Assembly: GCA_026398715.1 (NCBI GenBank)
Contig: JAPLSI010000124.1
Location: forward strand, 1 to 53,906
Source: Gammaproteobacteria bacterium
Lineage (GTDB): Bacteria > Pseudomonadota > Gammaproteobacteria > Xanthomonadales > Xanthomonadaceae
Direction: 5' to 3'
DNA: 53,906 nucleotides
Positions within the stretch are counted from its first letter, which is position 1, and the number at the start of each line of letters is the position of its first letter. The notes beneath the pieces are model-generated. The model ran no database searches, was not told where the DNA came from, and saw nothing but the letters and a program-made list of their open reading frames with translations. A program made the position numbers and the translations under genes. This document shows, piece by piece, positions 18,118 to 27,242 of this stretch.

Positions 18118-18507
18118 TCACTGTTTGGCGGCGCGATCGGCCTTCATGCGCTGCAGGTCCAGGGGCTGGATGGACACGACGCGGCAGCGCAGCTGGCCGA
18201 CGATGATGTCGCCGCTGCCGGCCTGCAGGCGGCCTTCGATGCCGTCCACCCCGCCGATCTCGACCGTTACGCGGCCCGAAAGCGCATCGCAGTTGTTGCG
18301 CGTGGTCAGCAGGTAGGCGGTGCTGGGCTTGGTCCAGATGACCACCATCTTGTCGCCGGTGCGCTGCCAGTTGTAGAGCTTGGTGAAACGGAATTCCGGG
18401 ATCGGGTCGCCGGCGTAGGCCGCGTAGTCGATCTGGCCGTGCCTGGCCTGGGCCGACAGCGCGACTAGCGCGAGCGACAGGCCGAGCAGGAGGGTCTTGG
18501 GCTTCAT
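18118..18507 (-). CDS. DUF6491 family exported protein
   Basis: A 129-aa small periplasmic protein. Residues 1-22 (MKPKTLLLGLSLALVALSAQA) form a signal peptide ending in AQA. The mature part contains PEFRFTKLYNWQRTGDKMVVIWT, LLTTRNNCDALSG and LRCRVVSIQPLD; the two cysteines may form a disulfide. I assign it to DUF6491, a family common in Lysobacterales with no known function, mainly on the W-x-x-P-x-x-A-Y-LL and N-N-C pattern. The start at ATG 18507 has a GGAG upstream; an in-frame ATG ten codons earlier lacks one. It lies upstream of prlC on the same strand, separated by the hairpin. Confidence 0.75.
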   Translation of the reverse strand: MKPKTLLLGLSLALVALSAQARHGQIDYAAYAGDPIPEFRFTKLYNWQRTGDKMVVIWTKPSTAYLLTTRNNCDALSGRVTVEIGGVDGIEGRLQAGSGDIIVGQLRCRVVSIQPLDLQRMKADRAAKQ

Positions 18508-18591
18508 GGCATGACTCCATCGTTGGGTGCCAAACAACTCTAGACCTTTCCCGGCCGCCCGGAGACGGCCTGTCGGCCGTCGCTTAATGAT

Positions 18592-20010
18592 TCAGTCAGC
18601 CAGCCAACGAACCATGCGCTTTACCAGAGCGCCATACGGCGGGTCGAGCAGCCTCATGCCGTTCAAGCGGGACTGGTACAGCACCGGCATGGTCTTGCTG
18701 AAGGTCAGGAAGCCGGCATGCCCGTGGTAGTGGCCCATGCCGCTGGCGCCGACGCCGCCGATCGGGAAATCGTTCTGGCCGAACTGGATCAGCACATCGT
18801 TGACGCAGGCCATGCCGGCACAGACGCGGTCCAGGGTGCGCTCGCAGCGGTCGGCGTCGCGGTCGAAGGCGTAGAAGGCCAGCGGCTTGTCGCGGCCGAG
18901 CACATAGGCAATGGCTTCGTTGTGGCTGTCGTAGCTGCGCACGGGCAACAGCGGTCCGAAGATTTCCTCGCGCATCACCAGCGCCTCGTCCGGCGGATCG
19001 AGCAGCACGGTCGGCGGAATGATCTCCAGCCCCGCGCCCTGCCTGGCATCCTGCGGCGCGTGTTGCAGGACTTCGACGCCGCGCTCGCGGGCATCGGCCA
19101 GCCAGGCGCGCAGGCGATCGGCTTGCCGGGCATTCACCGTAACGGTGTAGTCGGGGTTGTCGGCAATGGTCGGGTAACGACGCGCGACGCTGGCCAGGTA
19201 GGCCTTGACGAAGGCATCGCGGCTGGCGCGCGGCACCAGCACGTAGTCGGGCGCCACGCAGGTCTGGCCGCCGTTGAAGCACTTGCCGAAGGCAATGCGG
19301 TCGGCCGCGTGTTCGATCGGATAATCGGGCGCGATCACCGCCGGGCATTTGCCGCCGAGTTCCAGCGTGACCGGGGTCAGGTTGGGCGCCGCCGCCGCCA
19401 TCACCATCTTGCCGACCTGGGTAGAACCGGTGAACAACAGATGGTCGAAGGGCAGGCTGGCGAACGCCGCGCTGAGCGTGTGGTCGCCCTGCACCACCAC
19501 CACCTCGTCGGCGGTGAAGATCTCGGCCACCAGTCGCGCCAGCAGGGCGCTGACCGTGGGCGTTGCCTCGGACGGCTTGATCATCACCCGGTTGCCGGCG
19601 GCCAGGGCGTTGGCCAGCGGCACGATCGCCAACTGGAAGGGATAGTTCCAGGGCACGATCACACCGACCACGCCCAAGGGCACGCAGCGCAACTCGCCCC
19701 GGGCCGGCTTGAAGGTCAGGTTGACCGAGCGCCGTCGCGGGCGCATCCAGCTGCGCAGGTGCCGGCGCGCGTGCTTGATTTCGTCCAGGGTAACCACGGT
19801 GTCGGACATCAGGGTTTCAATCGGCGCGCGGCGGCCGAAATCGGCAGTGCAGGCCGCCACCAGTTCGTCGCGGTAGCGGCGCACTGCCGACTCGAGGCGT
19901 TCCAGCGCGGCCAGGCGTTCGCCATAGCTCGGCACATGGGCCAGGTGGGCGGCGCGCAGGCGGTCGAAGGCCGGGCGGAGTTCAGCGATGGGGGTGTGTT
20001 CGGTCGTCAT
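18592..20010 (-). CDS. Aldehyde dehydrogenase, coniferyl-aldehyde dehydrogenase type
   Basis: A 472-aa NAD(P)-dependent aldehyde dehydrogenase. Motifs: GVIVPWNYPFQLAIVPLANALAAGNRVMIKPSE (cofactor-binding block around residues 115-150), FTGSTQVGK, catalytic E217 in LELGGK and nucleophile C251 in FNGGQTCVAPD, and EEIFGPLLPV. The C-terminal GGVGASGMGHYHGHAGFLTFS block and the length place it with coniferyl-aldehyde (CalB-like) and long-chain fatty aldehyde dehydrogenases; the substrate cannot be decided. It is divergent from the carbonic anhydrase gene with 59 bp between, and 84 bp upstream of the DUF6491 gene on the same strand. Confidence 0.92.
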   Translation of the reverse strand: MTTEHTPIAELRPAFDRLRAAHLAHVPSYGERLAALERLESAVRRYRDELVAACTADFGRRAPIETLMSDTVVTLDEIKHARRHLRSWMRPRRRSVNLTFKPARGELRCVPLGVVGVIVPWNYPFQLAIVPLANALAAGNRVMIKPSEATPTVSALLARLVAEIFTADEVVVVQGDHTLSAAFASLPFDHLLFTGSTQVGKMVMAAAAPNLTPVTLELGGKCPAVIAPDYPIEHAADRIAFGKCFNGGQTCVAPDYVLVPRASRDAFVKAYLASVARRYPTIADNPDYTVTVNARQADRLRAWLADARERGVEVLQHAPQDARQGAGLEIIPPTVLLDPPDEALVMREEIFGPLLPVRSYDSHNEAIAYVLGRDKPLAFYAFDRDADRCERTLDRVCAGMACVNDVLIQFGQNDFPIGGVGASGMGHYHGHAGFLTFSKTMPVLYQSRLNGMRLLDPPYGALVKRMVRWLAD

Positions 20011-20069
20011 GCGAGGAGTTTAGCGCGAGGCCGGCGACGAGTTCGTGATCTGGAACGCTACAATGGACC

Positions 20070-20597
20070 ATGGCCATCCGGACTTTCCAGGGCATCACGC
20101 CGCTGCTGGGCGCGCGCGTCTACGTGGACGAAGCCGCCACCGTCATCGGCGACGTGGTGCTGGGCGACGATGTCTCGATCTGGCCGGGCACGGTCATCCG
20201 CGGCGACGTGAACTTCATCCGGATCGGCGCGCGCAGCAATATCCAGGACGGCACCGTCATCCACGTCACCCACGCTGGTCCGTACGGCACGCCCGGCGGC
20301 CTGGCCACGGTAATCGGCGAGGACGTGACCATCGGCCATGGCGCCATCGTGCATGCCTGCGTAATCGAGGACGCCTGCCTGATCGGCATGGGCAGCACGA
20401 TCCTGGACGGCGCCATCGTCAGGAAGAACGGCTTCGTCGGCGCAGGTGCGGTGATCCCGCCCGGCAAGACGGTCGGCAGCGGCGAGTTGTGGCTCGGCAA
20501 CCCGGCGCGTTGCGTGCGCACCCTGGGCGGGAAGGAAATCGAGCAGCTCTATTATTCCGCTCAGCACTACGTCCGCCTGAAGGACAAGTACCTTTGA
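20070..20597 (+). CDS. Gamma-carbonic anhydrase family protein (YrdA-like)
   Basis: A 175-aa left-handed beta-helix protein built from hexapeptide repeats (patterns such as VIGDVV, VIRGDV, IQDGTV, IGHGAI). Probable metal-binding histidines are H65, H90 and H95, matching the gamma-carbonic anhydrase arrangement; enzymatic activity is unproven for YrdA-like members. TACAAT at 20059-20064 ends five bases before the ATG, so the mRNA is probably leaderless. The stop codon overlaps the TTG start of the RDD gene, making this the first gene of the seven-gene membrane cluster. Confidence 0.9.
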   Translation: MAIRTFQGITPLLGARVYVDEAATVIGDVVLGDDVSIWPGTVIRGDVNFIRIGARSNIQDGTVIHVTHAGPYGTPGGLATVIGEDVTIGHGAIVHACVIEDACLIGMGSTILDGAIVRKNGFVGAGAVIPPGKTVGSGELWLGNPARCVRTLGGKEIEQLYYSAQHYVRLKDKYL

Positions 20598-21313
20598 CCC
20601 CGGGCGCGGGTGTCCGGGCCGGCGACAGCCTGGTGCTCGACACGCTGCGGCAGGTGGAAACGCCGGAAGGCCTGGCGCTGACGCTGCGTAGTGCCGGCAT
20701 GGTGCCGCGCGCGTATGCGTGGCTGATCGATTTTGGCTTGCGCATCGTCGGCGTGCTGGGCCTGAGCACGGTGCTCGGCCTGCTCGAGGGCGCGGGCACC
20801 GGCATCATGCTGGTGCTGATGTTCCTGATCTATTGGGGCTACCCGATCTTGTTCGAGGTCCTCAACGACGGCCAGACCATCGGCAAGCGCACCATGGGCC
20901 TGAAGGTCGTGAACGACAACGGCACGCCGGTGACCTGGGTGCCTTCGATCGTGCGCAACCTGCTGCGCACCGTGGACATGATGCCGGTGATGTACGGCTT
21001 CGGCCTGGTCAGCGGCCTGCTCGATCCGGCCGGCCGCCGACTCGGCGACCACGCCGCCGGCACGCTGGTGGTGCATGCCGAACGCAACGCCGCGCGATCA
21101 CCGGCGCCGCCTGCGCCACCGGTGGCCGCGCCCCTGCCCCTGCATCAGGACGAACAACGCGCGATCGTGGCGTTTTCCGAACGCATGGCGCAGATGACGC
21201 CCGAGCGACAGCAGGAGTTGGCGAGCCTGCTGGAACCGGTAACCGGGTCGCGCGGTGAGCGCGGCGTCCAGCAAGTGCTGGGCCTGGCCAACTACCTGCT
21301 GGGCCGCCGATGA
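20594..21313 (+). CDS. RDD family membrane protein
   Basis: A 239-aa integral membrane protein with an RDD domain: PRAYAWLIDFGLRI begins the first helix, then a second span, then GQTIGKRTMGLKVVNDNG and WVPSIVRNLLRTVD, ending in LLDPAGRRLGDHAAGTLVV. The C-terminal about 60 residues are soluble (FSERMAQMTPERQQELASLLEPV). The function of RDD proteins is unclear; transport or membrane-stress roles have been proposed. The start is uncertain: TTG at 20594 overlaps the upstream stop (TTGA) and has AGGA about ten bases before it; a GTG at 20633 is the alternative. The gene overlaps the next by ATGA. Confidence 0.87.
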   Translation: MTPGAGVRAGDSLVLDTLRQVETPEGLALTLRSAGMVPRAYAWLIDFGLRIVGVLGLSTVLGLLEGAGTGIMLVLMFLIYWGYPILFEVLNDGQTIGKRTMGLKVVNDNGTPVTWVPSIVRNLLRTVDMMPVMYGFGLVSGLLDPAGRRLGDHAAGTLVVHAERNAARSPAPPAPPVAAPLPLHQDEQRAIVAFSERMAQMTPERQQELASLLEPVTGSRGERGVQQVLGLANYLLGRR

Positions 21314-22299
21314 GGCAGGACGCGTTCGTCGCCCGCTACCAGGCCGAGTGGCAAGTGCTGGAACAATGGCTCGACTCGCGTTCGCAGGCGCGCGCAAGCA
21401 AGCGCAAGGACGCCGACAAGGTCGAGCTGGACGACATCGAATTCGCCGCGCGTTACCGCCGCGCCTGCCAGCACCTGTCCATCGCGCAACGGCGCGGCTA
21501 CAGCACCGTGGTCCTGGATCGCCTCGAACAACTGATGCAGCGCGGCCATGATGTCCTGTACCGGCCGCCGAGCCTGCGCCTGCGCCGCATCCTGGATTTC
21601 TTCAACCGCGACTTTCCGCGCCTGGTGCGCCGCCATCGCAACTACGTGGCGTTGTCCACGCTGCTGTTCTTCGTGCCGCTGGTGACGATGATCGTGTTGC
21701 TGCAGACCATGCCCGAGCTCGTGCACTCGGTCTATCCGCAAGCCGAGATCGGCAAGTTCGAGCGCATGTACGACCCTGCCGCGCGCGAAACCGCGCTGGG
21801 TCGCGAAAGCGGCACCAACCTGCAGATGTTCGGCTACTACGTCTTCAACAATGTCGGCATCGCCTTCCGCACGTTCGCCAGCGGACTGATTTTCGGCATC
21901 GGCTCCATCTTCGTGCTGGTGATGAACGGCGTGATGATCGGCACCGTCGCCGGCCACCTGCAGGCCATCGGCTACGGCGGCCCGTTCTGGCGCTTCGTCG
22001 CCGGGCACTCGGGGCCGGAATTGAGCTCCATCGTATTGGCCGGCGCCGCCGGGCTGCGCATCGGCTGGGCCCTGATCGCGCCGGGCCTGCTGTCGCGGCG
22101 GCGCGCATTGGTGGAAGCGGGCCGCGATGGCGCGCAACTGGCGCTGGGCATCTTCGCGCTGCTGGTGCTGGCCGCCTTCATCGAAGCCTACTGGTCGTCC
22201 ATCGGCTGGATGCCGTCGGTGGTGAAGTTCGGTTTCGGGGCGACCCTGTGGCTGGGCATCATCTACTGGCTATGGCGCGGGGGCCGCGATGCGGCTTGA
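21310..22299 (+). CDS. SpoIIM-like (stage II sporulation protein M family) membrane protein
   Basis: A 329-aa membrane protein of the SpoIIM/DUF95 family. The first about 105 residues are soluble, with WQVLEQWLDSRSQ and the Arg-rich DFPRLVRRHRNYV before the first helix. Several membrane spans follow, with conserved NNVGIAFRTFASGLIFGIG and GHSGPELSSIVLAGAAGLRIG, the family signature. In non-sporulating bacteria this gene is regularly found beside RDD, DUF4129, MoxR and DUF58 genes, as here. The start overlaps the RDD stop (ATGA); its 3' end overlaps the DUF4129 gene by 11 bp. Confidence 0.88.
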   Translation: MRQDAFVARYQAEWQVLEQWLDSRSQARASKRKDADKVELDDIEFAARYRRACQHLSIAQRRGYSTVVLDRLEQLMQRGHDVLYRPPSLRLRRILDFFNRDFPRLVRRHRNYVALSTLLFFVPLVTMIVLLQTMPELVHSVYPQAEIGKFERMYDPAARETALGRESGTNLQMFGYYVFNNVGIAFRTFASGLIFGIGSIFVLVMNGVMIGTVAGHLQAIGYGGPFWRFVAGHSGPELSSIVLAGAAGLRIGWALIAPGLLSRRRALVEAGRDGAQLALGIFALLVLAAFIEAYWSSIGWMPSVVKFGFGATLWLGIIYWLWRGGRDAA

Positions 22300-23771
22300 C
22301 CTGATCTCCATCGCCCTGCGTCAACGCAACCCGTGGGAAGCCATGGATCTCGGCATCGCGCTGGTGCGGCGCCATGCCGGCGCCATCTGGCGGCCGTGGT
22401 TCCTGCTCACGCTGCCATTCTTCGTGGCCTTCAACCTTGTCGGTTGGTGGTTCGACATCCTGTGGCTGTGCGGTGTTCGGCACGGTGCCAGGCACGCGCC
22501 AGACCCTGCGCTCGCGTGAACTGTGGTCGTTCAGGCCACTGCTTGGCTGGCTGACCTGGCGGCGCCTGCATCCGGCGCGCGCGCTGTTGCTGCCGGTGGA
22601 CATGCTGGAAGGTTTGGCCGGGGCACGCCGTCGCACGCGCGACGGTGTGCTGCAGCGTGCGGTGGCGGGCCAGGCCTTCGGCCTGACCTTCGCCTGCATC
22701 GGTTTCGAGATCGCGCTGGTGCTGTCCACGTGGACGCTGTGCCTGTTGTTCGTGCCGACCGAATTCCTGGGCGCGTCGGCGCGCGAACTGTGGCAGGTGT
22801 TCGTCGAGGATCCGCCGGCCTGGGCCAGGATATGCATCAACGCCGTGCTCTGGCTGGCGATGAGCGTCATCGAACCGTTCTACGTGGGCGCGGGCTTCGG
22901 CCTGTACCTCAACCGGCGCACGCAACTCGAAGCCTGGGACGTTGAGCTTTCATTCCGCCGGCTCGCCGATCGAGCGCGCCAGGCCGCGGCCTCGTTGGCC
23001 GCCATGCTGCTGGTGGTGCTGTCACTGGCCGGTGGAATTGCGCCTTCACCTGCGTTCGCCAGCGTCGCCACCGAAACGGCAAGCAAGGCACAACCCCTGA
23101 CGCCGCGCCAGTATGTCGGCGATACCGCGTGGCAAGCACCCGATCCCCGGTTCGACCGCGCCATCGACCAGGCCATGCGCGACCCGCTGTTGTCGCCGAA
23201 GCAGGAAGTAACGCGATGGGAACTCAAGAACAAGCCCAAGCCCGATAACAGCAAGCCGCCCGGCAAACCAGGCTGGCTGGTCTTCCTGGCGATGGTGCTC
23301 GGCGCCATCTGGGAATACGGTCTCTGGATCCTGGCCGCGCTGCTGCTTGCCTTCGTGTTGTGGCGGCTGCCGCGCTGGTTGCCGTGGGTGCAGGATCGGG
23401 TTCGCCCCGTCGCGCTGCCGTCGGAAATCATCGAACACACGATCGAGGCGCCATCGGCACTGCCCGACGACGTGCCGACCGCTGCACGCGCGCTGTGGGA
23501 GTCCGATCATCGCCGCGAAGCGCTGTCGCTGCTTTACCGCGCCAGCGTCGAGCGCGTCGCCGAACGCCTGGGCACGCCGTTTCCGCCCGGCGCCACCGAG
23601 GCCGAGTGCCTGCGCCGCGCACGCCGTTTGCCGACGGCGGAATTGCAGCAGCACTTTTCGCGCGTGGTGCGAACCTGGCAGGCCGCGGCCTACGCATGGC
23701 GATTTCCCGACAGCGCACAGTTCGACGCCCTGCTCGAATCCTGGCAACGCGACTTCGAGGCGCGCGCATGA
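22289..23771 (+). pseudogene. DUF4129 membrane protein gene, split by a frameshift
   Basis: Two reading frames together encode one DUF4129-type protein. Frame A starts at ATG 22289 and encodes about 60 residues (MRLDLISIALRQRNPWEAMD, then a first helix up to FDILWL at 22468). Sensible coding then continues in the next frame from about 22470 (AVFGTVPGTRQTLRS) to the stop at 23771, with further membrane spans and a C-terminal cytosolic DUF4129 domain (ALWESDHRREALSLLYRASV). Frame A left alone runs on to a stop at 22519 with meaningless sequence. Family members, as I recall them, have a second helix of about 20 residues between these parts, so this looks like a deletion of 3n+2 bases rather than a single inserted base. 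Translation overlaps on both sides are intact. A sequencing or assembly error is possible. Confidence 0.72.
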
Positions 23772-24919
23772 ATCGCCGGACGACCTGGCTGATAGCGTTG
23801 CTGGTAGTGGTGGCAATCGCGACCGGCGCGGGCGCTTTCCTGTATTTCTTCAAGCCCGTCACCTCGCAGATTTCTCTGCCCGCGAAAGGCGAGGCGTCCT
23901 ACAACCCGCTGTACGCATTGCGGCAGGGCTTGAGGACCCAGGGCATCACGGCGGCGTCCTATCCCAGCCTCAATCCGACCGCGCTGGTGCTCGCGCCGGG
24001 CGACACGTTGGTCTTGTTCACTCAGCCCGAAGCGATCACGCCGACGCAGGCAAAGCGATTGCTTGCGTGGGTCCACGGCGGCGGCCATCTGGTGATGCCA
24101 GGCCCGGAAGTGGGCCAGGCGCCCGGGGCGCTCGCGTCAGGGCTTGGCCTGAGCGGCCGTCCCGACCCCGACTACGTGGAAGGCGATGACTGGGACCGCT
24201 ACTGCAGCCGGATCGATTCGCGCGCCAAGCCCCTGAAGCCCGACGGCCCGAGCGAGAAGTACCTGCTCTGCGACAATCGCTTCACCAGCAGCGCACCGGG
24301 CTTCCAGCCTGGAGAAGGCGATGCCAGGCGCGGTTATCGTTTCGCCCGCATCACTTACGGCCAGGGCGTTGTCACCGTGTCCGACCTGCGCTTCCTCGAC
24401 AATCACAACATCGACACGCCCGCGTCGCGGGAAATCGCCTTCCATATCCTGTCGCCACGATGGGGCAAGGGCGCCTTCCACCTGGTCTATTCGGCCGATA
24501 TCCCTTCGCTGTGGCGTCTGCTGGCGCTTTATGGCTGGCCGGTGCTGGTTCCCGCGCTGCTGGCGCTGGCTGCCTGGTTGCTGATGCGCGGCCAACGTTT
24601 CGGCCCGCTGTCGCCGATGCCTGCAGCCAATCGCCGCGCCCTGCTCGAACACGTGCAGGCGGCGGGCGAGTTCGCCTTCCGGCGCGGTCGCGGTATCGCC
24701 TTGCACACCGCCGTGCTGAACCTGTTCAAGCAGCGGCTGGCGCGTCGCGAGCCCATGCTCGCCGCGCTCGACGGCGAAGCGCAGGTGATGGCCCTTTCCG
24801 AACGCCTTGTCCTCGACGCCCAACGCATCCGCCACGCACTCCGGCCGCAGGGCATGCAGCGCCCCGACCATTTCCTGCAATCCATCTCCACCCTCGTGCA
24901 AATGAGAAACCGACTATGA
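23768..24919 (+). CDS. DUF4350 domain protein
   Basis: A 383-aa protein with an N-terminal membrane anchor (about residues 8-28), a periplasmic DUF4350 domain (about 40-240; NPLYALRQGLRTQGI, LFTQPEAITPTQAKRLLAWVHGGGHLVMPG), a second membrane helix near 258-278 and a cytosolic C-terminal part (LLEHVQAAGEFAFRRGRG). The domain resembles the GATase-like fold of DUF4350 without a catalytic cysteine that I can identify. Start ATG 23768 overlaps the DUF4129 stop, and its stop overlaps the moxR start, both as ATGA. The function is unknown; the conserved neighbourhood ties it to the MoxR chaperone system. Confidence 0.85.
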   Translation: MNRRTTWLIALLVVVAIATGAGAFLYFFKPVTSQISLPAKGEASYNPLYALRQGLRTQGITAASYPSLNPTALVLAPGDTLVLFTQPEAITPTQAKRLLAWVHGGGHLVMPGPEVGQAPGALASGLGLSGRPDPDYVEGDDWDRYCSRIDSRAKPLKPDGPSEKYLLCDNRFTSSAPGFQPGEGDARRGYRFARITYGQGVVTVSDLRFLDNHNIDTPASREIAFHILSPRWGKGAFHLVYSADIPSLWRLLALYGWPVLVPALLALAAWLLMRGQRFGPLSPMPAANRRALLEHVQAAGEFAFRRGRGIALHTAVLNLFKQRLARREPMLAALDGEAQVMALSERLVLDAQRIRHALRPQGMQRPDHFLQSISTLVQMRNRL

Positions 24920-25908
24920 GCATTGAAACCCCGGCGCCGCTGGCGCCCATCACCGGCGACGAACTGATCGGACATGTGGATGCGGTCCGGGCGCAGGTCT
25001 CGCAGGCCTTCGTCGGCCAGGCCGAAGTACTCGACCATATCCTGGTGGCGCTGCTGGCCGGCGGACACGTGTTGCTGGAAGGCGTGCCGGGGCTGGGCAA
25101 GACCTTGCTGGTGCGCGCACTCGCCACCGCGCTCGATTGCAGTTTCGCCCGCGTGCAATTCACGCCCGACCTGATGCCCAGCGACATCAGCGGACATGCC
25201 TTTTACGACCCGAAGTCGGAAAGCTTCCGCATCCGCCGCGGCCCGGTGTTCACCAACCTGCTGCTGGCCGATGAAATCAATCGCGCGCCGGCCAAGACCC
25301 AGGCAGCCCTGCTGGAAGTGATGCAGGAACAACAGGTCACCATCGAAGGCCGCAGTTATGAATTGCCGCCGCCGTTCCTGGCCATCGCCACCCAGAACCC
25401 GGTCGAACAGGAAGGCACCTATCCCCTGCCCGAAGCGCAGCTCGATCGCTTCCTGCTGAAGATCCTGATGGGTTATCCCGAGCACGACGACGAAGTGCGC
25501 ATGGTCGGCAATGTCAGCACCGGCCGCAACGCGCACGACTTCGACCTGAGCCGCGTGCAGCGCGTGCTCGACCGTCGGCAGATAACGGCCATGCAGCAGG
25601 GCACTGCGTTGGTCGCGGTGGATCCGGTGGTGCTCGATTACGCGGTGCGCCTGGCACGCGCCACCCGTGAGTGGCCGGGCATCAGTCTTGGCGCCGGACC
25701 GCGCGGCAGCCTCGCGCTGGTGCGCGCCGCCCGCGCGTATGCGGTGCTGCAGGGCCGCGACTTCGTCACGCCCGACGACATCCGCGCCGTGGCGAAACCG
25801 GCGTTGCGCCATCGCATTACGCTGGCGCCCGAGCTGCAGATCGAGGGCATGCGCATCGATGCCGTCATCGATGCCCTGCTTGCCAAGGTGGAAGCGCCAC
25901 GCCGATGA
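24916..25908 (+). CDS. MoxR-family AAA+ ATPase
   Basis: A 330-aa AAA+ ATPase of the MoxR family, thought to act as a chaperone for maturation of VWA or membrane proteins. Walker A GVPGLGKT is at 56-63, Walker B LLLADEIN has D119 and E120, and the sensor 1 region reads AIATQNPVEQEGTYPLPEAQLDRF, a MoxR signature. The C-terminal lid contains SLGAGPRGSLALVRAARAYA. Start ATG 24916 overlaps the DUF4350 stop by ATGA and the gene overlaps the DUF58 gene by ATGA, implying stoichiometric co-translation with its likely VWA-type partner. Confidence 0.94.
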   Translation: MSIETPAPLAPITGDELIGHVDAVRAQVSQAFVGQAEVLDHILVALLAGGHVLLEGVPGLGKTLLVRALATALDCSFARVQFTPDLMPSDISGHAFYDPKSESFRIRRGPVFTNLLLADEINRAPAKTQAALLEVMQEQQVTIEGRSYELPPPFLAIATQNPVEQEGTYPLPEAQLDRFLLKILMGYPEHDDEVRMVGNVSTGRNAHDFDLSRVQRVLDRRQITAMQQGTALVAVDPVVLDYAVRLARATREWPGISLGAGPRGSLALVRAARAYAVLQGRDFVTPDDIRAVAKPALRHRITLAPELQIEGMRIDAVIDALLAKVEAPRR

Positions 25909-27209
25909 GGCCAGGCATCACCCTGGTCTGGTGTCTGGCGGCCTGGTCGCTGCTGGGCTTCGCCTGCGCGATGGGCTGGCTGCCGATATCGGCCTGGCAA
26001 ATTTCCGGCGGCGCATTGGTGGCCGTCGCGCTGATCGATGCGTGGACCTTGTCGCGTTTGTCCACGCCGATCGTGCGCCGGGTCCTGCCCGGCGTGATTC
26101 CGGTCGGAGTAGAACGTGACGCGACGCTGCAACTGGAGGCCAGCGACGCCCATGCGGTAACGGTGGACGTGCACGACCTGTTGCCGGGCGACTGGCCGGT
26201 GCACGGCCTGCCGCGTACCTTGAAGTTGACGCCCGGCGTGGACGCCACTTTCAGCTATCGCTTCACGCCCGCGCAGCGCGGCAGTTTCGAATTCAGCGGC
26301 TGCCAGCTTCGCCTGAAGTCGCCCTTGCGATTGTGGCAGCAGCGCCGGCAGGTCGCGCTGAAGCAGACGGTGCGCGTCTATCCCAACTTCGCGCCGCTCG
26401 CGCGCTTTGCCTTGTTCAGCGCCGAACAGGCGTCGCGCGTGGTCGGCGCGCACGTGCAGCGCAGTCGCGGCGAAGGCACCGAATTCCACCAGCTGCGCGA
26501 ATACCGGGTAGGCGACAGCCTGCGCCAGATCGACTGGAAGGCCAGCCAGCGCGCGCGCAAGCTGATCTCGCGCGACTACCAGCACGAGCGCAACCAGCAG
26601 GTGGTAATGCTGCTCGACACCGGCCGGCGGCTGCTGGCGAAGGACGATGCACTGTCGCATTTCGACCATGTGCTCAATGCCAGCCTGGTGGTTTCCTATC
26701 TGGCGCTCAGGCGCGGCGATGCGGTCGGCTTGATGGCCAGTGGCGGCGATGCGCGCTGGCTGGCGCCGCAACGCGGCCTGGGCGCGGTGGATACGCTGCT
26801 AAACACCATCTTCGACCTGCAGGCGCGGCCCGTCGCGACCGATTACCTGGAAGCGGCCACGCTGCTGATGCAACGGCAGCGGCGACGCGCGCTGGTAATG
26901 CTGGTGACCAACGTGCGCGATGAAGACATCGAGGACCTGCTGACCGCCGTGCGCCTGCTGCAGCGGCAACACCTGGTCTGCGTGGCCAGCCTGCGCGAGC
27001 AGGCGCTGGACCAGGCATTGGAAGGGTCGGTGGAAACGATTGAACAAGCCATCGGCGCGGGCGCACTGGCCCGCTACCTGGAAGATCGCAATCGGGCGCA
27101 CCAGAGCCTGCGCAGCCAGGGAGTAATGGTGCTCGACGTGACTTGCGCGCAGTTGCCGGCCGCGCTGGTCGAACGTTATCTCGCGGTCAAGCGCGGCGGG
27201 CTGCTCTAG
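25905..27209 (+). CDS. DUF58 (VWA-like) protein
   Basis: A 434-aa protein with two N-terminal membrane helices (about 5-50), a middle beta-rich region and the DUF58 motif REYRVGDSLRQIDWKASQR followed by a VWA-like fold with VVMLLDTGRRL. DUF58 proteins are the usual partners of MoxR ATPases, and the gene overlaps moxR by 4 bp. The MIDAS-like DxGxx stretch (LLDTGRRLL) departs from the canonical DxSxS, as is common in DUF58. It is the last gene of the operon; the convergent aroE stop lies 33 bp further on, with no terminator hairpin visible. Confidence 0.92.
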   Translation: MRPGITLVWCLAAWSLLGFACAMGWLPISAWQISGGALVAVALIDAWTLSRLSTPIVRRVLPGVIPVGVERDATLQLEASDAHAVTVDVHDLLPGDWPVHGLPRTLKLTPGVDATFSYRFTPAQRGSFEFSGCQLRLKSPLRLWQQRRQVALKQTVRVYPNFAPLARFALFSAEQASRVVGAHVQRSRGEGTEFHQLREYRVGDSLRQIDWKASQRARKLISRDYQHERNQQVVMLLDTGRRLLAKDDALSHFDHVLNASLVVSYLALRRGDAVGLMASGGDARWLAPQRGLGAVDTLLNTIFDLQARPVATDYLEAATLLMQRQRRRALVMLVTNVRDEDIEDLLTAVRLLQRQHLVCVASLREQALDQALEGSVETIEQAIGAGALARYLEDRNRAHQSLRSQGVMVLDVTCAQLPAALVERYLAVKRGGLL

Positions 27210-27242
27210 CCCGCTGCCGTCCGCACACTGTTTGCCGCGCGC

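Noticed and set aside
16226..18316. 696-codon plus-strand open frame
   Set aside because: It lies antisense to prlC, which carries all M3 peptidase motifs; the frame is a shadow.
20045..20593. Upstream extension of the RDD protein frame
   Set aside because: It overlaps the gamma-carbonic anhydrase gene in another frame and encodes Arg-rich sequence without similarity; the RDD protein begins at about 20594-20633.
22374..22469. ATG 22374 as a genuine start for the second DUF4129 frame
   Set aside because: Residues encoded from 22374 to 22469 are an out-of-frame reading of the first helix; sensible sequence in that frame begins only at about 22470.
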